A DNA stretch of 64,000 nt from contig NC_134508.1 in the NCBI RefSeq assembly GCF_027942865.1, positions 35,709,466 through 35,773,465 on the forward strand. Direction: 5' to 3'. Positions 1-10,500 of the stretch are shown here, one piece after another. The notes below the pieces were generated by a model. That model saw nothing but the letters and a program-made list of their open reading frames with translations. It did not search any database and was not told where the DNA came from. The position numbers were made by a program, and so were the translations under genes. Source of the DNA: Odontesthes bonariensis (taxonomy: Eukaryota > Chordata > Actinopteri > Atheriniformes > Atherinopsidae). Each line of letters starts with the position of its first letter. Position 1 is the stretch's first letter.

Positions 1-302
1 ATATTCTAAAAGGTTTCTTAAATAAAATAGAAATATAGAAATAAAAATATAGAAATCTGGCCTGTATACATAATGTGCAGTAGTGCGCTCTGTGTTTTAT
101 TGTGTATGGCTTAATTCGGTGTCACAATGGTCACAAAATCGCAGAGGTCTTTTCTTTGTCCTTGCAGAGTCCATTTTTGTGTCAAAACAGTGCAAATTGC
201 CAGCTGTGGTCAGACAACATTAAAGATGAACTGAACCAAATGTTCATCTATCATTCAAATTAAATTTTTGTCTTTTTCTAAAACCATCAATCCAACTTGA
301 AC
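1..302. other. AT-rich intergenic DNA, no gene seen
   Basis: No convincing open frame, splice pattern or repeat boundary is visible here. The segment ends at the start of an inverted-repeat element at about 303. Confidence 0.5.
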
Positions 303-1834
303 TAAATTTTCCGGGCATAACTTGTTAAAACGGCCATTTAAAAGTGTGAATTATGTGGCCTTTGGTGCGAAATTGGCCAAGTGACCGTGACGTCATAGGG
401 TTGACTCCCTTATTTGCTAGTATGGCTGGCTGCGAAAATAACATACATTTGATGGACCTATATCTCATAAAGGAACCAAAATTCTGATACAAACATCAGC
501 AGGTCGAAAGAACACACCTCTAACATTATGTGGAAAAACTTTCGTTGAATTTAAGCCACACAAATCGATTTAGTATCTATATTGTAGAGGCTCTCTGCAC
601 CTCCCGTATGGGTTGGCTAATGGAAATGAAAGTTACCATTTTCGGCACAGGATCGGCGGCACAAAACAGCCATCGCTCCTACTACACGCTGATTATTATT
701 AAGATGCTGTCAATCAAATGACACAATAGTGTATGTTTGCTGTGGTAAACTGGAAAAGATTTGAACATGCCGGTTTCGCAGATATGGCATTCTGCTGCGC
801 TGTCTTTGACACGTTGAAACCTAACGAAGGGGCACTTTGAAATCCAGCCACTTAAAAAAAAACGTATGTGCTTATAACATGGTTTTAATGTAAGCTTAAT
901 AAACAATGGCGTGGATTAACGGGTCGGAGATCCTCCAGTGCGCGGCCCCGTCTGCAGATCCTCACGGGTCGGCGGCAGGGAGATGGGCACCCGGCCTCGG
1001 CACGACTGACAGCAGCCATCGGTAGGACTGATCCACGGAGCCTCGGATGTCGTAGCCGGCGCAATCACCGGAGAGACCAGACAGCAGATGGCGAGCGTTG
1101 TTGGTGGAGGGCAAAGCCAGGTGGGCTTTCAGCCGGCATATTGCTCCACCTCTCTCTCTTTCCATCTCTTCTGCGACGGCTGTTGCGTTGCAACCGACCA
1201 GGTAGATGCCATAGGTAAGAGGGTACAGACGCCAAAACAGGTGGCGGTGAATTTGTCTGAGCGTTGACGTGATCGATATTATGTCCACAGAATCTCTGAT
1301 TTTCAAGAGACTCAGGCGATCATGCATCAGTAGCGATGAAAACGATAAAAACATGACAAAACACAAAAAAGCTAGCAGAGGTAGACGGCCGGCCACTCAC
1401 AACGTCGCCAAATTCTAGCTGGATATGTGTGCAGACCGAAGAGCAGAGCGAGCAGTCCCCTGCTTCCGAGCAGCAAACACCGCAACAGGTGCAGCTATCG
1501 GCAGGCGGCAGCAGGCAGTGATACGATCCACCGTGCTCTCGTGTTTGCCTTCTCCTTGTCAGCCTCAGTTCCAGTATTTTTTAGTTTGGGAAACGTGCAG
1601 AGAGATGCCTTCAGTGAAGCTGTTATTTTTGCAACTAACACCATTTGACCCTCCAGCAACACAATATTTTCCACCGTGCTTTGATGTCTTAGCCATAGAC
1701 GCCGCCATTACAGTTAGACGACTAGAACTTCTGTGTCAACCCTATGACGTCACGCATAAAAAAATGAATTCGCACAAAAAGACAAAATGTGGCTCCTTTT
1801 GAGCCCGTTTTAACATGACTTCCCGGATAAATTA
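303..1834. mobile_element. Non-autonomous DNA element with long imperfect terminal inverted repeats
   Basis: The left end (taaattttccgggcataac at 303) matches the reverse complement of the right end near 1834. The match continues inward through ttaaaacgg to a shared block, tgacgtcatagggttgac, near 388-405 and 1733-1753. The TIRs are about 100 bp and imperfect. I could not define a clear target-site duplication, so the superfamily is open. The interior (682-906 and 962-1396, minus) has short open frames. They show no domain I recognise and are not called genes. Confidence 0.6.
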
Positions 1835-2044
1835 TTATCCAGACAATATCTCATTTTAATCGCAAGGCTTGGAACCTTTAGAATCAGCAGCAAAAACTGT
1901 GAAATTCCAACAATTAAAATTCGTTTCATAAGTCCTTTAAATAGCAAAAGGATGGGAGGTTGTCTCGCGAGTATTCCGTGTAATGACGTCTACGCATATG
2001 ATTGGTGGAGCTTAACGGCTCGCATAAGCTCTCGTTCAATCACG

Positions 2045-3455
2045 TATGAGAAATATTGTGTCGTGAAGTGTAAACAAAAAGTTTAAGGAGCAGATCTGGC
2101 GGCAGAAAGGCAGACAGAAATCGCTGAGGTCCCGTGCTGTGAAAACTGCCCTGGTTTGCGGAAGACGACTTGCTTTCAACTCCCCAGCAACTCTCTGCGG
2201 GTCTACAGGTTTGTGTGTTTTTTTCTACTTGCACATGACCATTTGATTGTTTAATTTTAGTCTTGTTGACACTGTACAGCACTTGGGACAGTTCTCGCTG
2301 ATTTTAAATGTGCTGTATATTAAACTTACTTACTCACTTGCTTACAGGCAGATAAAATGAAAGTCCTGTTGAATGCTATGACCGGAATGTCTCGTATGGT
2401 GGCCAGCACTGTGGATACGGTCGTGGAGAGGGTTCTGGAGGGAATCGACCAGAGATTCGCTAGGTTGGAGGCAAGATGGCCGTCGAGAACGGACTGGAGT
2501 TAGATTCCAGAGAAGTTGAAGAGCGCACCCCCAAGAGAAGGCGGATACAGAATCCGAAAATCGCGGTAAGAGTAGGTTATTGACTGTGGCTTTAGGCTTA
2601 ACTCAACTTAATTGTGTCCATCACGTGAAAACCAGTGTGAGTTGCTTTATTTAAAAAAATGTATTTCGTGTTTTCAATTTATAGGAAGCAGCTCGCCGCC
2701 TGCATAACTCACGGTGGCATTATAATCCAGGTCAAGGGTAAGAATAAGTGAATGTTCTCCCAATATCTAGTTGAGTTGGACCCAATGTTACGTTACGTCA
2801 ATGCAGTTTTTTTTTTATTAACCATAGGCCTGTTGTTTTTACAGGCTACTGTCACCTCACAATATGGATGTAACGAGTCGCTTGAAGGAGGCGGTGCCAA
2901 ACAGTCCGAACTTCAGAGAGGTAGACGGGGACACTATCCAGGGTGAGCGGCGCTGGCTTTTACCACGGCTAGCACTGATACTTTTAAGCACTGGTCATTT
3001 TATTCATTCCTCTTGTTTGTTTGTTTTTAGCTGCGTGACGGACCTGTGTGCTGTGCTAGAGGCGCGTCTTGAAGCCAACCCGAAATACTCACAGTCTCAC
3101 CACAGAAGAGTGAAAGAGAGTAAGAACATATACGCTGTCAATATGACTTTCGTTACTTTATAGACAAGTTGTCAATATGCTGTGCATGGATAGACTATGT
3201 TTTGATTATTTATTGGTTATTCCAACAGCTCCCAGAAGCCAGCTTCTGATCCAGGATGAGGACGTCTGACAACTCCCGCAGACCCTGCAGGGACCGGAGT
3301 AATGCGAAGAATGCGGATTCCAAACGGCGGCGTTTAGGCTTATTGTGTATATTGTAGGCTACAGCAGTGTGTGTATATATAGTTTTCAATTCTTTATTAT
3401 CAATATGGTTCTTATTACAATGTAAGCTATGTACATTGTGTGGTGTGGCAATAAA
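2045..3455 (+). pseudogene. Decayed spliced gene-like unit, product unknown
   Basis: Exon-like blocks with good splice signals are visible. A 5' block ends near 2210. Coding blocks lie at 2348-2565, 2685-2737, 2845-2941, about 3031-3119 and about 3230-3268, each bounded by AG and GT-type sites. An ATG at 2358 opens a helical segment (MKVLLNAMTGMSRMVASTVD) followed by a basic stretch (TPKRRRIQNPK). The final block ends in a TGA, and AATAAA lies at about 3449 before an A-run. The reading frame needs a one-base shift near 2473 and another at the 2941/3031 junction, so this copy looks broken. I do not recognise the family; a transposon accessory protein or a decayed host gene are both possible. 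Confidence 0.4.
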
Positions 3456-3759
3456 AGCGCTTTAAAAAAAAAAAAGTTTCCTTTTTCATTTCCTCAATAG
3501 ATTCACATCATTCATGCTTGCATTAGCCTAGTCATAGTGCAGCTTATAAGAATGACGTGAATATATGAAGTAAACAAACATCCCAGGAATATTAGTAATA
3601 ATCACAATTATTAATCATAATTGCTGAGTGATATGCCCATATAAAGTATGACTATATTAACCTTATTGGCCAATGGGCGGTCAGCTTTACAGGAGCTTTT
3701 TTTATGTAATCACGTGCCTTTTTCGTCCAATACCAGCGAGGCCAGTGAGAGGTTCAGGC

Positions 3760-3812
3760 GCTCTCACAGCGGGGTGCTAATCGCTGGGCCATTAGCACCC
3801 CGCTGTGTGAGC
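3760..3812. repeat. Perfect-type hairpin, 22-nt arms
   Basis: The arms 3760-3781 and 3791-3812 are complementary at 21 of 22 positions, with a 9-nt loop. The stem core is gcggggtgctaat / attagcaccccgc. It could be a transposon end fragment or a foldback; nothing around it decides this. Confidence 0.8.
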
Positions 3813-4630
3813 GAGTAGGGTTCGTTTCCGACGATTTTCTCGCTCAACAAACTTAAAGTTTGTCTGCCTGCAAGCGCCCAGGTGCGTCCGAAAATTAGGC
3901 AAAATCGCGGATGTTCACTGCCGTCCACAGTGACACAAATCCCTCTTTTCAGGCAGCGAGACTGTTTTTACATTCATAGAAAACCGCAATACTTGTGAGC
4001 GAGGAAGCACATGTGGAGAGCCTCAGTAATTTAAAAAAAAAATCTAATTTCTCTTTCTTCTCCTCTTGCATTGGGATGATTTAAATGTCTCATTTCAATA
4101 AGAAAAATCTCTTCCTCCCAATATAAACTGGTGCAACAAAGAAAAAGACAATCATGTTTTTGTACATTTGAAAGTGCAAGTGGACCATCTTACTCAACGC
4201 CTTGTGCCAGAAGAAAATACTTGAAACTAATGTCTATGTTTAGTTTGAACACAGAGATGAGGTTTGATTATGCCAAAAAAGATGAAGGAGAATCCATTTA
4301 TTACGTTTTAGGTGGCATGCGCAGCCTTCTTATATTTTGACTTTCTCAAAGGGTGCAGCTTCTTCAGTTGTTACCTTGTACTGTTAACTATAGGACACAA
4401 TTAACTCTTCCAGATTCAGATCTTGAAATTAGTTATGTATTTAGCAGGTTTGAGACCAAGTAATACGGATTTGTAAATCAGTGCATTTATGTTCATAGGA
4501 TTTTATATGAAAATACATGCATGGTTTAATTGTGCTATCTATGGGCCGTATTACAATTGAAGAAAAAATTAAAAATAAGAAGCATGTTTTACTGACAAAA
4601 ATGAATATATGCTTTAGTTTTAAATAATTC
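3813..4630. other. Intergenic, no gene seen
   Basis: Only short uninformative frames occur. The frame at 4131-4340 has no recognisable domain and is not supported as a gene. Confidence 0.5.
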
Positions 4631-4636
4631 GTTCTT

Positions 4637-4900
4637 ACTTTACATTACGGTCATTTTGCAGACGCTTTTATCCAAAGCGACTTACAATAAGTCTTTTGCC
4701 TAAGCGACTTTTGCCTACCGATGTGTGTTTAACATTGGTAGGCAAAAGAACTTCAGGTCACAAGAAATCATAAGTGCATTTCCTTCCAAAACCAAACAGC
4801 TAAGAGTATCACTAGTGCCAGAGTAAGTGCAATAAGTTAGGTGCCTAGACAAATGGGGAAAAAAGACCATTTAGAAAACAAATAAGTGCGTAGGAAGTTG
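4637..4900. repeat. Dispersed repeat, copy 1 (LINE-tail-like)
   Basis: This segment shares a long near-identical stretch with 14667-14790: ttacattacggtcattttgc, then gcaaaagaacttcaggtcac, then tgcatttccttccaaaacc. In the second copy the repeat runs on into a minus-strand stretch resembling the C-terminus of a LINE reverse transcriptase (see 14764-14979). That suggests both are LINE-related tails. Confidence 0.65.
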
Positions 4901-5410
4901 GGATTCTTCTAAGTAAATTAAGTGCTTCAGATAATACCTAGTTGAATTAAGACAAAAACATGGAAAAACATTTAAAGTTAAACAAGCAATTTATTGAGTT
5001 CACAACTATGTGTGAATTGTCTTATGCAGAATGCAACACTTTTTCTAAAAATCGGCGCATAAATGTGTAAAACCTGCTTCACACGTACAAGTGAAAATCC
5101 AAAGATTTCCACGTTTATGTGTGTAAAAGCTTTACGTGTTTTTTGCACATATGACTTTAACATAAATAGAAAATACCTCACCCCTCCCAAGAATCAAGAA
5201 GCAAATGTTTTTCTTTCAGATCAAATATGAGCAAAAATGTATTGATTCTCTGAATCGTGAATACATATGATGGAATTTCTAAGTCATTTTCTTTTCCAAG
5301 AGAAATATTTTCACATGTCTGTACACAGTTGTACAAAAAGTACATCACAATTTATGTATTCTATGGATTTATTGAAGATTACAGTGTCAAATTTTCATTT
5401 CATTTGTTTG

Positions 5411-5533
5411 TTTTAGTTGTCGTTGTCATCGTTGTTGTTTGTTTGTTCGATGTTGTTTTATACTGTGTTTCTTTGTATATTTTGTTTTAGTTGTCGTCGT
5501 TTGTTTGTTCGATGTTGTTTTATATTGTGTTTC
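5411..5533. repeat. Two-copy tandem repeat, about 73-bp spacing
   Basis: ttttagttgtcg starts at about 5411 and again at about 5484. Each copy is followed by tttgttcgatgttgttttat and a tgtgtttc motif. The second tgtgtttc is the target site of the hAT element that follows. Confidence 0.7.
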
Positions 5534-7380
5534 CAGGGCCGTTTCTAGCTTTGTGGGGGCCCTAGGCAAGATACAGTTTGGGGGCCCCTAGTTTGTCAAA
5601 CTACAATGAAGAGATTCCTAACCCTTTAGATGGAACACTAAGATCAATTACACTTTATGAGCAAAACAGGCTAGAGTTTAAATTAAACATCTTAAGTTGA
5701 ACCACTCAGGCAAGTGAAACTAATAAGAATATATAATATAAAGAAAACAATAAATAAAATATTTTGAGTTTTTTAAAATATTAAACTGTAATGTACAGCG
5801 TCCCTTTAAAGATTGTACCCAATTACAAAGTAGATAGTTACTTTATTGATCCCGAAGGAAATTCAAGCATCCAGTAGCAGACATAAAGCAAAAAAAATGT
5901 TTATACAATTAAACACTTTAAAAACAATCTAAGAATTTAAAAAACTAGTTTAAAAATCTTAAGTGACAGAGTGAATTAAGACCAAAATGAAATATAAAGT
6001 GACCAGTGAAATACAGAAGCGCCATCACTTAAAGCTGTTGTACATCCTGATGGCCAGAGGAACAAAAGAGCTTTTGAAGTTGTCACTTTTAAGAAGTTTC
6101 TGCATTTATCTACACATTGTACTAGTTAAAGTATTAAAACTAAGGAAAATGATTCACTGCCACAATATTCTAAAACAAACAGGATGCCTAATATTTGTAT
6201 ATCACTAAACTAACAGTAGAACACTTCTAGAGGCCTATGAATAACACACCAAACTTAGTAAATGAATCCTAAGTAATGCCAAAATCGTGTCAAATACCTG
6301 AGAGACGACTTCCACTGAACAATGACAGAGCAGGACAACAACCAGCCTCCCTCCCTGCTAGAATCTGAATAAACCAGAGTCAATCAGTCATTCCCGTGGC
6401 AGGACTGACTGTCATACTCATCTTAATATAAGCAAACTTTCATGAGGCAAACACTGAAGCCGAGTTTATAACGAAATTCCAGCCAGGTACACAACATTTA
6501 TCCGAGACTAGCTAGCAGGACAAATAAACACAAAAAACGTCCCCCCTCCAGCTATCCAGCCCACATCACCCAACACATGCCTTACCTTTGTCCTCAGGCC
6601 GTTTTTCTTCCTCCATTTTTCCGCGACACTACTATAACTTCTTTTTTATGCCATTACGGCGTTTGTCTTGTTAACTTTTCTCGCTTTTTAGGGGAATGAT
6701 GGGTAGATGTCAATCATTCCCGTCACACCTGTTGGCGGCCTGCTGCGCCACTCAGCGTGTGACAGTGCTGTACTTTACACAAACTCTACACACGGTCGCC
6801 AGCATTCGTAGATTTTGTTCGTAACTCCAAACTTTTCGTCAAATCCAATCGCTAACCAAGCCTAGGTTGCTGACGTTAGCTGGCAGCAATATCACTGAAC
6901 GCTAGGTTAGCGAAACAATTACACCAAAAACACAAATTTACCAGCAAGGGATGCACGAGCGTCATCTCTCCCTTTTCTTTTCTTTCTTTTGTCAGCGCCA
7001 GAATCATGTGGCCTTTTACTTGACATTCTAAATCTTCTTCACTGTTAACGGGCATAACTCGGAAAACGTCAGGTAGGAGGATGCTCCACCACCTCCGATG
7101 CGGTAACTTTGAAGACTGTACCATTTCAGGAAGGGGGTGGGGGGTGGGGGGTTATAGATAAGGTAAACACATCTAATTTGCCCAAATGGAGTAATAGGGA
7201 ACACAATTAAGAAAAACAACGTTGGGCCTGTTCATAACTATTTTTTATAATTTCTTTAATGTAATAATATAATAACTATCATGAAATTTTGTTTTAACAA
7301 CCTTAATTTTGGGGGGCCCCGCCAGGTACTTGGGGCCCTACGCGCTCTGCGTACTCTGCGTATGCGGAGCGGTGTGCCTG
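5534..7380. mobile_element. Non-autonomous hAT element (1,847 bp), 8-bp TSD TGTGTTTC
   Basis: The left end cagggccgtttctagc and the right end gcggagcggtgtgcctg form short hAT-type inverted termini (CAGG...CCTG). The 8-bp target duplication TGTGTTTC is perfect at 5526-5533 and 7381-7388. The subterminal GGGGGCCC-rich sequence is typical of a fish hAT group. No transposase is visible inside. The stretch around 5835-5865 (tttattgatcccgaaggaaa) is a common fish repeat motif. The element ends 151 bp beyond the stop codon of the minus-strand WD40 gene. Confidence 0.88.
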
Positions 7381-7531
7381 TGTGTTTCTTTGTATGTTTT
7401 GTTTTTGTAGCAGTAAGTAAGGAAAGACTTGGTTGGGAGAAATAATGAAAATACATTGTCATGAGAAGACAGACCTGAACGAGCCTCTGTCTCCCATAAC
7501 TGTATACTAATTACTCCCCCAACTGTTTGTC

Positions 7532-10500
7532 TCATTTCAGTGCACTCTTTACTGGCCGACTCGGACCTGAGAGACGCGGGTTCTTTGGTGGATTTGGTTT
7601 GAATTGGGTCTGGTTTTGCTGCAAATGATTGGCGATATTTGGCAAATGTATTTGCTTGGTTGTCTTCTCAGGCCCCTGTTTCATTGTGCTGTTCTTTTTG
7701 AGTGCATTTTTTATCAATCTATAGTGGTCTATGGGCTTCGGAGTCACAAATGTCACTGGTTTGATGTCGATCTGTTTTTGTTTCTGCACCCAGGCTGATA
7801 TGGGTGGAAATTGTCTATCCTCAGTCGTCTTCCCAGGTTTTTGTTCCACAGGTTTACGGAGTCTGATCAAACGAGATGCAAATCTAGTCGAACCTGAGGG
7901 ACAAGGAGTCAGAGGCGGACGTGGGCTAAACTGGGTTGGTGTTTGCTGCAAATCTTTGATGGGTGGTAAAAGTGCATGGCTGGTTATGTTCTCAGGCCTT
8001 TTTTGTACTGTTCTGTTCTGTCTCAGGGCACTTTTTATGGATCTAGTTGAGTCTGTGGGGTGTGGGGTCAGAGGTGGACGTGGTTTGAAGTGGATCTGTT
8101 TTTGCTGCACGCAGGCTGTGATGGGTGGTAATGGTCTATCCTCAGTTGTCATCCCAGGTTTTTGTTCCACAGCTTTACGGAGTCTGATCAAACGAGATGC
8201 AAATCTAGTCGAACCTGAGGGACAAGGAGTCAGAGGCGGACATGGGCTGAACTGGGTTGGTGTTTGCTGCAAATCTTTGATGGGTGGTAAAAGTGCATAT
8301 CTGGGTATGTTCTCAGGCCTTTTTTGTACTGTTCTGTTCTGTCTCAGGGCAATTTTTATGGATCCACTTGAGTCTGTGGGGTGTGGAGTCGGAGGCGGAC
8401 GTGGGCTGAACTGGGTTGGTGTTTGCTGCAAATCTTTGATGGGTGGTAAAAGTGCATGTCTGGTTATGTTCTCAGCCCTTTTTTGTACTGTTCTGTTCTG
8501 TCTCAGGGAAATTTTTATGGATCCAGTTGAGTCTGTGGGGTGTGGGGTCAGAGGTGGACGTGGTTTCTGTGTGATGGGCAACTGATCTCTGATGGGTGGT
8601 AAATGTATATCTTTTGTTTTCTCAGAACTCTGGTTGACTGGGTTTTTGTTTCTGAGCAAACCATTTGCAGGTCTTCCTGAGACTGGGGGATGCGGGATGG
8701 GTGGTAAACGTGCATGCTGGATTGTGTTTCTAGGCCTCTGTTCTACTGCGCTGTTATTTTTGAGTGGTGGCAACCGTATGTTTCCTGATGATTGCTTTGA
8801 ATACCTGGTGGCAGGCAGAGGTTGTGATGGAGATACTTTATCGATGATCCCTGGTATGGTCTGTGACAAGGGTTGGGCCTTACTGATAAGGATCTGTTGG
8901 CACTCTTCTTTGTGCTTTAGTTGTCGAGTGCAATCTTGCCTTCCTGTAACCATCAGACTTTCTATGACTTCAACTTCTTCTATATATCTACTAATCTGGT
9001 GAGTAACTTTATTCTGGATCCTAAATCCAGGCACATGTTTATATAGAATGGGTCCCGGGAGTTCATATGGTATTATGTCTATCAAATGTCTAAAAAGGGG
9101 ATCTCTTCCAACCAATTCTCGAATATCAGTATCACAATCAGGAGATGTTTTGGGAAAGGTTTCTTCCTTTGGGGCGTTGACTTGTTCTTCATGTTCCTTG
9201 TCAATGTTCTCCCTTATTTGACCTTGTGTAGTATTGGACCCCCATTGATCTTTCCCGAAAAGGCCAACAAACTGACCAGTATTTGTCCATTGCTTAATAT
9301 TCTTCTGCCCTGTAGTGACTATGTTTGCACAAGCATTATCACAAGCAACACAGACCAGCTCAGAACGGCAAGCCTGCCAAGACGCCAACAGTGGAGGTGA
9401 TTGCAGTGACACACGCCATGGCCCAGTATCTGCTTCTGTTTTGTATCCAAAGTTTTGAATATCCCACAAACAAATCCTTCCAGTGCTGTCACCAGTCACA
9501 AGTGTCTTCTCAGATTCATCAGTTATCATGTAGGTAATAACTGCATTGCTTACCACCGCCTTAAACTTTCCTATTTGTCCTCCTTTAGCCTTAACTGACC
9601 AGGCACCGATGTAACCACCTGCTGAGATTAGCAGTGTGGCTGTTCCAATATCAACCTCCCTTGTCTTCAAAGATACAACAAAGGGGCGTACATTCTCGTC
9701 ATTCTCCTCCTCTGTAGGATTAGACTGATCCAGTCTTTTGACTTTCTTTTTAGTTGGTATCACACCTGAGTGACCTGTATCCCTAAATGTCAGGTGTGTT
9801 CGGAGGCTCTCTCTTGTTTTTATATAGTAAACAGCATCTAAAGACAATGTATCCCACATGACAACATTTCCCTCATTAGATGCAGTAATCAAAATTTCCT
9901 TGTGGAGTTCCATGGAGCAAATATCATTCAATAAGTGGTGCTCCAAAAATATGTTTTCTCCTCCTTCAATGTCCAGCCTAAAGATGGTCTTGCATTTCTT
10001 TGCTGAAACAAATATTTTGCTGTCTTTACAGATAATCTGGGTCACATCTTTTGGCATTTCAACGGGGAGGACTTTGAGCTCCTGCCCGTTACTGAAGTTC
10101 CATAGTTTCACTTTCCCATCGGGAGATATTGTGATGACTTGACGTTGGGCTTGATCGAAGGCAATAGCAGTGTGCCCAACAGACTTTTCTGGAGTGACTC
10201 TAAACTGCATTGCTGCCTTTCCTGTAAGAACATCCCACACAGTCACAATACCACTCATGCAAACAGAGACAATCTGCTTGTAAATGTTGTGGTATAGCAC
10301 ACTGCACACAGGCATGTTGTGGGACGTTAAAGAATTATGAAAATCATTTGTTCCTCTCCCTAGACATTTGGCTATATCCGAGTTAGCCAGGAACAACTCG
10401 TTGTTGTGTATGTTGTAATATACAGTGGAAATTGGGGCCTCTTTCATGCCCACAAGAAAAATCCTCTGCCGGCAGGTCCAGTCACCGTCGGACCATATAC

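Noticed and set aside
1427..1802. Overlapping plus-strand frames inside the first TIR element
   Set aside because: Short, overlapping in two frames, no domain or conserved motif visible.
7731..8585. Long plus-strand open frame (284 codons)
   Set aside because: It is antisense to the repetitive C-terminal domain of the WD40 gene; its Gly/Cys-rich repeats mirror that repeat and no start or promoter supports it.
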